From NCBI GenBank assembly GCA_035249985.1, contig DATFFP010000051.1:12879-76878 (forward strand): a stretch of DNA of 64,000 bases, in the 5' to 3' direction. Below, piece by piece: positions 52,625 to 60,473 of the stretch. This stretch comes from JAICNG01 sp035249985 (GTDB taxonomy: Bacteria > Gemmatimonadota > Gemmatimonadetes > Gemmatimonadales > Gemmatimonadaceae). How positions within the stretch are numbered: the stretch's first letter is position 1; every line of letters starts with the position of its first letter. Under the pieces are notes generated by a model. It had not been told where the DNA came from. It worked only from the letters and a program-made list of their open reading frames with translations, and searched no databases. A program made the translations under genes and the position numbers.

Positions 52625-53001
52625 GGTTGTCCTCCCTCGCGGTCCATCGGGACGCGCTCGGCGTCGCTCCACAGACGTTCGAGCTGGTAAAACTCACGGA
52701 GTGTCGGATGGAAGACGTGCACGATCACGTCGACGTAATCGAGCAGCACCCACCGTCCCGACTGGAGACCCTCGATATGGTGCGGTGCGACACCTTCACG
52801 TTTTTTGAGCCCCTCCATGATGTGTTCGGCCGTGGACCGAACATGGGTATCGGAGGTGCCGCTGGCGATGACGAAGAAGTCGGTGGCGTCGGAAACGCCG
52901 GAGAGATCGAGGAGGACGACGTCGGTAGCCTTGAGGTCCAGCGCGAGCGCGGCGGCTCGTTGAGCGGTGGCGAGCGAAGAGATGGTCGTCGACTGGGCCA
53001 T
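52621..53001 (-). CDS. rsfS: Ribosomal silencing factor RsfS
   Basis: Protein of 126 residues that binds ribosomal protein L14 and keeps the subunits apart when nutrients are scarce. It has ALDLKATDVVLLDLSGVSDA, TDFFVIASGTSDTHVRSTAE and GRWVLLDYVDVIVHVFHPTL, in RsfS order; the long tail is slightly extended. Often near nadD, which is not seen here. The GTG of the barrel gene overlaps its stop. Confidence 0.93.
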   Translation of the reverse strand: MAQSTTISSLATAQRAAALALDLKATDVVLLDLSGVSDATDFFVIASGTSDTHVRSTAEHIMEGLKKREGVAPHHIEGLQSGRWVLLDYVDVIVHVFHPTLREFYQLERLWSDAERVPMDREGGQP

Positions 53002-53101
53002 TCGGAGACCGTTCAGGAATCTGATGAACGCACTGCGTCGGCCGTTCTACCGGCCGAGGCAGGAGGTTGTTCCGTTAGGGCGCATTGGGTGTGCCAAAAC
53101 C

Positions 53102-53193
53102 CAAGGCGCTGAAGGCGCTGAAGGCGCTGGGAGCGCTGAAGGAGATGTGAGGCCGATCACCTCCAGCGCCTCCAGCGCCTTCAGCGCCTTCAC
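53102..53193. repeat. Nonamer inverted repeat, GGCGCTGAA type
   Basis: The left arm (53102-53145) runs through GGCGCTGAA three times with a variant; the right arm (53157-53193) has CTCCAGCGC and TTCAGCGCC words. It lies between rplI and rsfS on the minus strand, and its right edge is five bases from the rplI stop. Same word as at 12411-12509 and 61483-61575. Confidence 0.82.
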
Positions 53194-53197
53194 CGCC

Positions 53198-53641
53198 TCA
53201 CTGTTTGATCACCCACACCTTGATCTCCGGCTTCACCTCGGCGTGCAGGCGCACCGGGATCTTGTAGACGCCGAGCGTCTTGATCGGCTCGTGTAGGTCG
53301 ATCTGCCGCTTCTCGATGTCGAAGCCCTGGGCCTCCAGCTGCTGGGCGATGTCGGCCGTGGTCACCGAGCCGAAGAGCTTCTCCTCCTCCCCCACGCGGG
53401 CCGAGAAGGTGAGCTGGACGCTCTCGAGGCGCTCGGCGAGCGACTGGGCCGCCTTGATGCGCTCGGCCTCCGCCGCCTCCAGACGCGCCTTTTCCATGGC
53501 GATGCGCTTTCGGTTCCCGGGTGTCGCCTCGTAGGCGAGCCCCCGCGGGAGCAAATAGTTGCGGGCGTAACCGGGCGACACCTTCACGATGTCGCCGGGC
53601 TTGCCGAGGTTCTCGATCGATTGGCGAAGAATGATTTCCAT
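53198..53641 (-). CDS. rplI: 50S ribosomal protein L9
   Basis: Ribosomal protein of 147 residues. The ATG at 53641 gives the family's opening MEIILRQSIENLGKPGDIVK; the open frame upstream reads across DUF2232 and is not part of it. The N-terminal domain has VSPGYARNYLLPRGLAYEAT and the C-terminal domain KRQIDLHEPIKTLGVYKIPV. It is the last gene of the rpsF-rpsR-DUF2232-rplI order, as in many bacteria. Confidence 0.96.
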   Translation of the reverse strand: MEIILRQSIENLGKPGDIVKVSPGYARNYLLPRGLAYEATPGNRKRIAMEKARLEAAEAERIKAAQSLAERLESVQLTFSARVGEEEKLFGSVTTADIAQQLEAQGFDIEKRQIDLHEPIKTLGVYKIPVRLHAEVKPEIKVWVIKQ

Positions 53642-53672
53642 TGAAGAGCTCCGATGGTGCGATGGCACGAGG

Positions 53673-54719
53673 TCAGGATGCGGCGCGCAGGCGGCGCCGC
53701 CAGTCTCCCCACGCATCGCTCACACCCAGCACGGCGAACAGCGCGAGCATCACGGCCAGCGCCAGCAGGGCAGCGTAGGGACGAGGATTGAGAATCGCGA
53801 TTACCGCGGCGATCGCCACGAGCGCGGCGCTCCGTCGAACGAAGCTGTCGATGACGCCAAGACCGCGCAACGCGTACAACATACCGAAAAACAATACCAG
53901 GTTCTGTCCCAGCCTCGCGAGTGAGGCGAACGCGGGCAGGAGCACGAGCGTGAGCCCGACGATCAACCCCCACGCGAGGTGGTCGTGAAAGCGAAACTCC
54001 CGGAGCGCGGCGAGCGGCGGGCCGATGCGCGCGCGCGAGAGTCGGTGGTACAACGTCCACGCGAGCGCGCACACGACCAGTGACTCGAGCGCGAGCAGCG
54101 CCGGAAACAGCGGGGCCGCGCCCTCGGACAGCCGATGGAGCTCGAACGCGGTCTGATCGACGGTCTCGGTGGTCATGACCTCCTTCATCGACGGCACGCG
54201 CTCGGCGACGCTGCGCAGCGACAGCGTCAACGCGTCCACCGACTGCCGATTGCGGACGTCGTACTGCTCATCGAGGACTCGCTCCACACGTCTGAACGAC
54301 GTCCCGCCGGCCACTCCATGCGCGAGTCCGACGAGCAGCGCCAAGCCGATCGCCGACAGCACCCGCGAAAAGAACGGACCGGGCCTGCCGAGAATGCACG
54401 TCACGCCGAAGGCGCCGGCGAGCAGCAAACCCCACGCACGGGCGAGGTCGTAGTACGAGCCGCCCGACGCCGGTGCGGGCTGGGCCAGCACCCACGCGGC
54501 AAACGCGAGCCACACGAGCGCGAGTGACAACCGCCCCCCCGCCCACCAGCCGAGAAGAAAGCACACGGCAATGGTGGGAACGAGCAGGATGAGCGTGTGC
54601 TCGACCGGGAGCACCGCGCGCACGGCGGGGAAGAGCGGAACCAACAAGAACGCCGCGAGAGCGAAGGCGAGTCGCGCCCACCCTCGCTCGCGCGGCGCCG
54701 GCGCGAGGCCGTCGGCCAT
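53673..54719 (-). CDS. DUF2232 family membrane protein
   Basis: Integral membrane protein of 348 residues with about eight hydrophobic helices. The ATG at 54719 follows rpsR by two bases. It has SLALVWLAFAAWVLAQPAPA, GLALLVGLAHGVAGGTSFRR and LREFRFHDHLAWGLIVGLTL, in the DUF2232 (YybS-like) pattern. Between rpsR and rplI it is a common companion, but its function is unknown. It lies at the centre of a ribosomal operon. Confidence 0.88.
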   Translation of the reverse strand: MADGLAPAPRERGWARLAFALAAFLLVPLFPAVRAVLPVEHTLILLVPTIAVCFLLGWWAGGRLSLALVWLAFAAWVLAQPAPASGGSYYDLARAWGLLLAGAFGVTCILGRPGPFFSRVLSAIGLALLVGLAHGVAGGTSFRRVERVLDEQYDVRNRQSVDALTLSLRSVAERVPSMKEVMTTETVDQTAFELHRLSEGAAPLFPALLALESLVVCALAWTLYHRLSRARIGPPLAALREFRFHDHLAWGLIVGLTLVLLPAFASLARLGQNLVLFFGMLYALRGLGVIDSFVRRSAALVAIAAVIAILNPRPYAALLALAVMLALFAVLGVSDAWGDWRRRLRAAS

Positions 54720-54721
54720 GC

Positions 54722-54949
54722 TCAGGTCTGGTGGTGGCCCTTGATGTACGGAATCAGAGCGAGATAGCGTGCCCGTTTGATTGCCGTCGACAGCTGCCGC
54801 TGGTGCCGCGCACACATTCCGCTCAACCGGCTTGGCAGGATCTTGCCGTGATCGGTGATGAAGCGGCCCAGGGTGCGATCATCCTTGTAATCCACGTAGC
54901 GAATGCGCGATTCGCAGAACGGGCAAGCCTTCTGGGGTCGGCGCATCAT
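54722..54949 (-). CDS. rpsR: 30S ribosomal protein S18
   Basis: Ribosomal protein of 75 residues, full length. It opens MMRRPQKACPFCESR with two cysteines (CPFC), uncommon zinc-binding-like form, and continues GRFITDHGKILPSRLSGMC, then the RHQRQLSTAIKRARYLALIP core. The ATG overlaps the rpsF stop, as usual. Confidence 0.96.
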   Translation of the reverse strand: MMRRPQKACPFCESRIRYVDYKDDRTLGRFITDHGKILPSRLSGMCARHQRQLSTAIKRARYLALIPYIKGHHQT

Positions 54950-55308
54950 TCTTCGTCCTCCTCGTCATCATCGCGGCGGCGAATGCCGATCTCGCTGCCC
55001 GGCTCGATCGCCGGCGCTCCGACTTCGTGCTCGTGGAGCGTGATCAGATAGCGGACGATGCCGTCATCGAGCTTGAGCGCGCGCTCGTATTCCGGGAGCT
55101 TCGCGGGCTCCGCCTCGAAGCGCGCGATGGCGTAGTAGCCATTTTCCTTCTGCCCGATGGGATACGCGAGCTGCCGGCGTCCCCAGTGGTCGATGGCAAT
55201 ATCGCCGCTCGCCGAGAGGAGACCGTGAAAACGTGAGATCTTGTCGTTGATTGCGGTGTCTTCGAGCGTGGAGTCGAAGATGTAGACCGCTTCGTACTGG
55301 CGGGTCAC
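54946..55308 (-). CDS. rpsF: 30S ribosomal protein S6
   Basis: Ribosomal protein of 120 residues. It begins (GTG) TRQYEAVYIFDSTLEDTA and has HWGRRQLAYPIGQKENGYYA. The C-terminus is acidic, DDDEEDEE, as in species whose S6 is tailed. A purine-rich site precedes the GTG, though the spacing is long. It is first in the operon with rpsR; ssb, often located between them, is absent. Confidence 0.95.
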   Translation of the reverse strand: MTRQYEAVYIFDSTLEDTAINDKISRFHGLLSASGDIAIDHWGRRQLAYPIGQKENGYYAIARFEAEPAKLPEYERALKLDDGIVRYLITLHEHEVGAPAIEPGSEIGIRRRDDDEEDEE

Positions 55309-55411
55309 AGTGGCAAGCCTCCCTTTGGTCGTGGTACCGCCCCCCGCTGGTTGCCGGAGCAGGAGGAGGGTGTCAGTTGTGAGTTCGGAAAGGTAGCGGG
55401 TTCGTAAGGCG

Positions 55412-55425
55412 CTGGCTACTGGCTA
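55412..55425. repeat. Minimal heptamer direct repeat at the ychF stop
   Basis: On the minus strand TAGCCAG occurs twice in tandem, the first copy beginning with the ychF TAG stop. Only one arm is present, so no hairpin forms. The 7-base period and position at a stop are like the larger elements, and it may be an early or decayed form. It could also be chance. Confidence 0.4.
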
Positions 55426-56523
55426 GACGTTGAATCGAAAGAGCATGACGTCGCCATCGCGGACGACGTACTCCTTTCCCTCGGAGCGCACGACGCCACG
55501 CTCCTTGGCGCCCTTCCAGCCTCCCGTGGAGACGAAGTCGTCGTAGCCCGCCGTCTCGGCGCGGATGAACCCGCGCTCGAAGTCGGTGTGAATGACACCC
55601 GCGGCGCGCGGCGCCGTGTCCCCCCGATGAATCGTCCAGGCGCGCACTTCCTGCTCGCCGGCCGTGAAATACGTTTGCAGCCCGAGCAGGTGGTATCCGG
55701 CATGAATGACGCGGTCCAGCCCCGCTTCCTCGAGCCCTAACGATGCGAGGAAGTCGGCACGGTCCTCCGGCGGGAGCTGGCGAAGCTCGGCTTCGATCTT
55801 GGCGGAGAAGGGCACGACCTCGGCATGCTCACCGCTCCGGGCCACCGCCTCCCGCAGGGCGCGGAGGTGTGGTCCCTCGTTCCCGGCGAGCTCGGCATCG
55901 CCGACGTTGGCCGCGTAGAGCACCGGCTTCACCGTCAACAACCCCAACGGGGCGAGCATCGCCAGCTCCTCGCTCGTCAGGCGCGCCTCCCACAGCCCGC
56001 GGCCTTCGGCGAGCAGCTTGTGCGCGCGCTCGAGCACCGGCAGCTCGGTGAGCGCCTCCTTGTCCGCGGCCCGCGCGGCGCGCTGCACACGATCGAGCCG
56101 CTTCTCGACCGAGCCAAGGTCGGCGAGCGCGAGCTCGAACTCGATGACCTCGCGGTCACGCACCGGATCCACGGACCCCATCACGTGCAGCACGTCGGAA
56201 TCCTCGAAGCAGCGCACGACGTGCACGATGGCGTCCGTTTCCCGGATGTTCGCGAGAAACTTGTTGCCGAGTCCTTCGCCCTGTGCCGCGCCTTTCACCA
56301 GTCCGGCGATGTCGACGAACTGAACGACCGCGGGCACGGTGCGGGTCGGCTTGACGATTTCCGAGAGCTTTCCGAGGCGGGGATCAGGGACCTCGACGAT
56401 CCCGACGTTCGGGTCGACGGTGCAGAAGGGGTAGTTCTCCGCTGGGGCGGCTGCCGCGGTGAGGGCGTTGAAGAGCGTGGATTTTCCGACGTTCGGCAAG
56501 CCGACGATTCCGAGCTTCAGCAT
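55423..56523 (-). CDS. ychF: Redox-regulated ATPase YchF (OBG family)
   Basis: Translation-associated P-loop NTPase of 366 residues that prefers ATP. The P-loop GLPNVGKS is at 8-15, then TVDPNVGIVEVPDPRL, FVDIAGLVKGAAQGEGLGN and the OBG-family coiled region. The C-terminal TGS domain has AWTIHRGDTAPRAAGVIHTD and ends VRDGDVMLFRFNV. Full family length. It is transcribed away from the four-helix-bundle gene; a CAGAATT arm begins 16 bases upstream of its start. Confidence 0.95.
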   Translation of the reverse strand: MLKLGIVGLPNVGKSTLFNALTAAAAPAENYPFCTVDPNVGIVEVPDPRLGKLSEIVKPTRTVPAVVQFVDIAGLVKGAAQGEGLGNKFLANIRETDAIVHVVRCFEDSDVLHVMGSVDPVRDREVIEFELALADLGSVEKRLDRVQRAARAADKEALTELPVLERAHKLLAEGRGLWEARLTSEELAMLAPLGLLTVKPVLYAANVGDAELAGNEGPHLRALREAVARSGEHAEVVPFSAKIEAELRQLPPEDRADFLASLGLEEAGLDRVIHAGYHLLGLQTYFTAGEQEVRAWTIHRGDTAPRAAGVIHTDFERGFIRAETAGYDDFVSTGGWKGAKERGVVRSEGKEYVVRDGDVMLFRFNV

Positions 56524-56538
56524 TTGGGTTTGGTGCGG

Positions 56539-57021
56539 ACGGCAAAGATGACAGAATTCAGAATACAGAATTGAGAATTCAGATTAGTCCCGGCGAAATT
56601 CTGACATAGCTTCGAGGGGAATGATCGACTTCCAGAGTCTCAAGGTTTGGCACAAGGCACACGCCCTCACCTTGCAGGTGTATCGCGAGACGTCCCACGC
56701 CCTCCGACGTGATCGCGGCCTGGCCTCGCAGACGCGTCGCGCGGCGGCGTCGGTCACTGCAAACATCGTCGAGGGTTGCGGTGGTGCCTCTGAAGCCGAG
56801 CTCGGCCGCTTTCTAGGCATCGCGCTCAAGTCGATCGTAGAGCTGGAGTATCATCTGCTCCTGGCTCACGATCTCAACTACCTACCCGATCGACGCTACG
56901 CGAAGCTCCGCTCAGAAACCTTGGAGGTAAAGCGTATGCTCGTTGGCTTGCTGAAGAGAATTCAGAGCCATAGGTAAGCACCTCTGAATTCTGAATTCTG
57001 ACATCTGAGGTCTTTGCCGTC
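56539..57021. repeat. CAGAATT inverted repeat (copy C) whose arms enclose a gene
   Basis: The left arm (56539-56583) reads ACGGCAAAGATGA, then CAGAATT, CAGAATA, CAGAATT, GAGAATT words. The right arm (56982-57021) is the inverted form of the other subtype, with TCTTTGCCGTC at its outer end and an additional seven bases near it. A four-helix-bundle gene fills the space. The last codons of that gene (AGAATTCAGAG, 56957-56967) also pair exactly with CTCTGAATTCT (56982-56992). The outer right end adjoins the hppA stop. Looks like a short mobile or once-mobile unit. Confidence 0.85.
56621..56977 (+). CDS. Four-helix bundle protein (23S rRNA intervening-sequence/Avd-like)
   Basis: Protein of 118 residues, all predicted helices: FQSLKVWHKAHALTLQVYRE, RRDRGLASQTRRAAASVTAN, IVEGCGGASEAELGRFLGIA and LKSIVELEYHLLLAHDL. 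This is the four-helix-bundle family first found in 23S rRNA intervening sequences and related to the Avd accessory protein of diversity-generating retroelements; it forms pentamers and binds nucleic acid in known cases. A GAGGGGA ribosome site precedes the ATG. It is the only plus-strand gene in 55-64 kb and is enclosed by the arms of the CAGAATT hairpin; its own C-terminal codons contain part of that repeat. No reverse transcriptase or variable gene is nearby. Confidence 0.88.
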   Translation: MIDFQSLKVWHKAHALTLQVYRETSHALRRDRGLASQTRRAAASVTANIVEGCGGASEAELGRFLGIALKSIVELEYHLLLAHDLNYLPDRRYAKLRSETLEVKRMLVGLLKRIQSHR

Positions 57022-59065
57022 AGGAAATGAACCACGGAGCCAGCACCAGGCTCACCACACTCATGAGCTTGATGAGGATGTTCAAACTCGGCCCCGACGT
57101 GTCCTTGAACGGATCACCTACCGTATCGCCGACCACGGCTGCCTTATGAGGCTCCCCACCTTTCCCTCCGTGCGCCCCCGCCTCGATGTACTTCTTCGCA
57201 TTGTCCCACGCCCCACCCGCATTCGCCATGAACAACGCGAGCACGACCCCCGTGACGGTAGCGCCCGCGAGCAGGCCACCGAGCGCCTCGATGCCGATGA
57301 AGCGTCCGACGACGACCGGAACGGCTACCGCGCTCATGCCAGGAAGGATCATCTCGCGAAGCGCGGCCCGCGTGGAGATGTCGACGCAGCGCGCCGAGTC
57401 CGGCTTCGCCGTTCCCTCGCGAAGTCCGGGAATTTCGCGGAACTGACGCCGTACTTCCGCGACCATTCCCTGTGCGGCTCGGCCGACCGCGGTCATCGTG
57501 GTCGCGCCGATAAAGAACGGCATCACCCCGCCGACGAAGAGGCCGATCACGACCATCGGGTTGAGCAGGTCGAGACCGCGATCGCCGAGGCCCACCGCCG
57601 TCGCGTAGGCGCTGAAGAGGGCGAGCGCCGTGAGCGCGGCGCTGCCGATCGCGAAGCCCTTGCCGATCGCGGCCGTCGTGTTGCCTAACGCGTCGAGACC
57701 ATCGGTGATGCGGCGCACCTCGGGCCCGAGGTGCGCCATCTGCGTGATGCCGCCGGCGTTGTCGGCGATGGGGCCGTACGCGTCGACCGACATCGTCACG
57801 CCGACCGTCGCCAGCATGCCGACCGCGGCGATGGCGATGCCATAGAGCCCGGCTGCGGCGAAGGATGCGTACGTCGCGACCGCGATCAGCAGAATCGGGA
57901 TGACCGCGCTCTGCATCCCCACGGCCAGACCGGCGATGATGTTGGTCGCCGCGCCGGTGGTCGATGATTGCGCAATGCGACGCACCGGCGGCCCCGCGGT
58001 ATAGAACTCGGTGACCAGGCCGATCAGGATACCGGCCAGCGTCCCTGCGACGACCGCCCAGAACGGCCCGGTGGCCGGAAAGCTCGACCCGTCGGCACGG
58101 GTCTGTCCGATGGGAAGAAGCAGCGTGAGGCCGAACGCGAACACGAGAAACAGGCCGGCCGCCGCGAAGGTCGTCAGGCGCAGCGCATTCGCCGGACTTC
58201 CGCGCGAGAGCACTCGCATGAGTCCGATCCCCGCGATCGACGCCACGAGCCCGGCCATCGAGTACGCGATGGGCAACGACACTGCGTTGAAGTTGTTCGG
58301 GATCGTCGCCGTCGTCGCGGCGATGGCGATCGTGGCGATCACCGCACCGACGTAGCTCTCGAAGATGTCAGCGCCCATGCCGGCGACATCTCCCACGTTG
58401 TCGCCGACGTTGTCGGCGATCGTCGCCGGATTCCGCGGATCGTCCTCGGGGATGCCCTCCTCGACCTTGCCGACGAGGTCGGCGCCGACGTCCGCCGCCT
58501 TCGTGTAGATGCCGCCGCCCACCCGCGCGAACAGCGCGACCGAGCTCGCTCCCATCGCGAATCCAGCGATCGTCTCCGAGAATTCGCGCCACTGATCGTT
58601 GGTCACGATCCCGGGCACGAGCCAGCTGAAGATCACCCCGATGCCGAGCAGCCCGAGACTCGCGACGCTCAGTCCCATCACCGCGCCACCGTCGAACGCG
58701 ATGCGCAGCGCGCGGGCCTGACCGGTGTCGCGTGCCGCTTCGCTGGTGCGGACGTTCGCGCGCGTCGCCGCCTTCATCCCCGCGAGTCCGGCGATGATCG
58801 AGCACAGGCCTCCCGCGACGTAGGCGTACCCGGTGCGTTCGCCCACGGCGCGATAGAGCAGGGCCCCGACCACGATCAGGAAGGGGATGACGACCATGTA
58901 CTCGCGCCGCAGAAATGCCATCGCGCCAGTGTGGATCTGCTCCGCGATGCCGCGCATCACGTCGTTCCCCTGCGGCTGCCGGCGAATCCAGAGATAGAGC
59001 GCGAGGGCGAGCGCCATGCCGATCGCTCCCGCCCACCAGGCGAAAAATGCAACGTTGGTCAGCAT
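57020..59065 (-). CDS. hppA: Membrane-bound pyrophosphatase (K+-dependent type), H+- or Na+-pumping
   Basis: Ion pump of 681 residues driven by pyrophosphate hydrolysis. The ATG at 59065 starts the first of about 16 helices. The substrate-binding stretch has DVGADLVGKVEEGIPEDDPR and NPATIADNVGDNVGDVAGMG. The GNTTAA motif (G461-A466) has Ala where K+-independent enzymes have Lys, so this should be K+-dependent. Whether H+ or Na+ is pumped cannot be read safely. The start overlaps the pth stop by 7 bases and the stop touches the CAGAATT element. Confidence 0.94.
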   Translation of the reverse strand: MLTNVAFFAWWAGAIGMALALALYLWIRRQPQGNDVMRGIAEQIHTGAMAFLRREYMVVIPFLIVVGALLYRAVGERTGYAYVAGGLCSIIAGLAGMKAATRANVRTSEAARDTGQARALRIAFDGGAVMGLSVASLGLLGIGVIFSWLVPGIVTNDQWREFSETIAGFAMGASSVALFARVGGGIYTKAADVGADLVGKVEEGIPEDDPRNPATIADNVGDNVGDVAGMGADIFESYVGAVIATIAIAATTATIPNNFNAVSLPIAYSMAGLVASIAGIGLMRVLSRGSPANALRLTTFAAAGLFLVFAFGLTLLLPIGQTRADGSSFPATGPFWAVVAGTLAGILIGLVTEFYTAGPPVRRIAQSSTTGAATNIIAGLAVGMQSAVIPILLIAVATYASFAAAGLYGIAIAAVGMLATVGVTMSVDAYGPIADNAGGITQMAHLGPEVRRITDGLDALGNTTAAIGKGFAIGSAALTALALFSAYATAVGLGDRGLDLLNPMVVIGLFVGGVMPFFIGATTMTAVGRAAQGMVAEVRRQFREIPGLREGTAKPDSARCVDISTRAALREMILPGMSAVAVPVVVGRFIGIEALGGLLAGATVTGVVLALFMANAGGAWDNAKKYIEAGAHGGKGGEPHKAAVVGDTVGDPFKDTSGPSLNILIKLMSVVSLVLAPWFIS

Positions 59066-59649
59066 GACTCGGGGGGCTCCCGGTTGTAGAGGCTCATCGC
59101 GCGCTCGATCCCATCGGTCAGCCACGTTTCCACGGCACTCACGTAGCGCGGCATTTGGGCGAGCATCTCGATTCGCTCATCCTTCGCGAAGGGCGACAGC
59201 ACGAAATCGGCGAGATCCGGCCCGCGCCTTTGTGGATCGGTGGGCGCTACCCCGATGCGCGCTCTCGCGTACGTGCGTGATGATAGCGCCCCCTCGACGC
59301 TCCGGAGACCGTTGTGGCCTCCCGCGCTTCCTTCGGGGCGCAAGCGGAGCCGGCCGAGTGGGAGCGCGACATCGTCGACGATGATGAGCAGGTCTTTTGC
59401 AGGATCGAACATTGGCCGCCGCAGATACGGGCGCAGTGCATCGCCACTCAGATTCATGAAGGTCTGCGGCTTCACGAGCCGCACGGCGCAGCCAACCGCA
59501 CGCCCAGCGGCGACCAGAGAATCGCCGTCACGCCGCCACCCATCGAAATGCCAAACGTCGGCCAGATGATCGAGGACCATCCAGCCGACGTTGTGCCTCG
59601 TGAGCTCGTACTCTCGGCCTGGATTCCCCAGGCCCACGATCACCTTCAA
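59059..59649 (-). CDS. pth: Peptidyl-tRNA hydrolase
   Basis: Enzyme of 196 residues that recycles tRNA from peptidyl-tRNA. It opens MKVIVGLGNPGREYELTRHN, with catalytic H19 and N9, and then has VKPQTFMNLSG, DDVALPLGRLRLRPEGSAG and GHNGL. It follows rplY by 17 bases and overlaps hppA. Confidence 0.95.
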   Translation of the reverse strand: MKVIVGLGNPGREYELTRHNVGWMVLDHLADVWHFDGWRRDGDSLVAAGRAVGCAVRLVKPQTFMNLSGDALRPYLRRPMFDPAKDLLIIVDDVALPLGRLRLRPEGSAGGHNGLRSVEGALSSRTYARARIGVAPTDPQRRGPDLADFVLSPFAKDERIEMLAQMPRYVSAVETWLTDGIERAMSLYNREPPESC

Positions 59650-59666
59650 GAGCCTGACAAGTGGCG

Positions 59667-60326
59667 CTACTCGCCCTCGCCGCCTTCTTCCTCATCCTTC
59701 GTCTTGCGGATGAGCTCCGGCTCAGGCGCGGCATCGACAGCACCCTCGACCGGCGCGACGGGCTCTTCTTCCACCCGCGGCGGGGCGACGACGGCGACCG
59801 TGGCCTCCAGGTCCTCGAGGAGCTCGACGCCCTCGGGCACCTTGATGTCGCTCACATGCACCGAGTCGTTGATCCCCAGCGCCGAGATGTCGATCTCGAA
59901 GTGGTTCGGGATGTTGGCCGGATCGACCTCGATCGACACCTCGCGCATGACTTCCTCGACCGTGCCGCCGTCCTTCACGCCCGCGGCGGTCCCAACGAGC
60001 AGAATCGGAACGTTCACGGTGATCTTCTCACCGGCAACGAGCTCCTGGAAGTCGATGTGCAGGACCTGACGCTTGTACGGGTGACGCTGGATCTCTCGAA
60101 TCAGCGTCTTCGACATGCGCCCGCCGAGATTGAGCTCGACCACGGTCGTGCCCGGCGCGATGGAGCCGAGGAGCTTCTCGAGCTCGCGTGCGTCGATCGC
60201 GAGCGGCGTGGCCTCGCGATGGTGGCCATAGACGACGCCGGGGATGCGCAAGCTCGCGCGCAGCTTGCGGGCAGCGCCCTTGCCGACGTCGGATCGCGGG
60301 GAGGCGTTGAGGGTTGCGGTTGCCAT
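59667..60326 (-). CDS. rplY: 50S ribosomal protein L25/general stress protein Ctc
   Basis: 5S rRNA-binding protein of 219 residues, two-domain (TL5/CTC) form. The N-terminal domain has GKGAARKLRASLRIPGVVYG and the beta C-terminal domain LVAGEKITVNVPILLVGTAA and VSIEVDPANIPNHFEIDIS. The tail is Glu/Pro-rich (RVEEEPVAPVEGAVDAAPEP). The order prs-rplY-pth is shared with many bacteria. A CAGAATT element lies between it and prs. Confidence 0.94.
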   Translation of the reverse strand: MATATLNASPRSDVGKGAARKLRASLRIPGVVYGHHREATPLAIDARELEKLLGSIAPGTTVVELNLGGRMSKTLIREIQRHPYKRQVLHIDFQELVAGEKITVNVPILLVGTAAGVKDGGTVEEVMREVSIEVDPANIPNHFEIDISALGINDSVHVSDIKVPEGVELLEDLEATVAVVAPPRVEEEPVAPVEGAVDAAPEPELIRKTKDEEEGGEGE

Positions 60327-60352
60327 GCTACATCTCCAGAGAAGTACTCGTG

Positions 60353-60465
60353 AAAGGCAAAGACGTCAGATGTCAGAATTCAGAATTCAGATTTTCAGAG
60401 TGACGGCATTGGATCAGGTCTGAATTCTGAATTCTGAATTCTGACACCTGACGTCTTTGCCGTTT
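60353..60465. repeat. Heptamer inverted repeat, CAGAATT word (copy D, subtype 2)
   Basis: The arms (60353-60398 and 60419-60465) match with a few mismatches. The outer part is AAAGGCAAAGACGTCAGATG, differing from copies A and B; inward are CAGAATT words. Its outer sequence matches the right arm of copy C. It lies between prs and rplY, eight bases from the prs stop. Confidence 0.88.
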
Positions 60466-60473
60466 CCCACCCA

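Noticed and set aside
56621..56977. A diversity-generating retroelement
   Set aside because: The Avd-like protein is present, but no reverse transcriptase, template repeat or variable gene is in the window.
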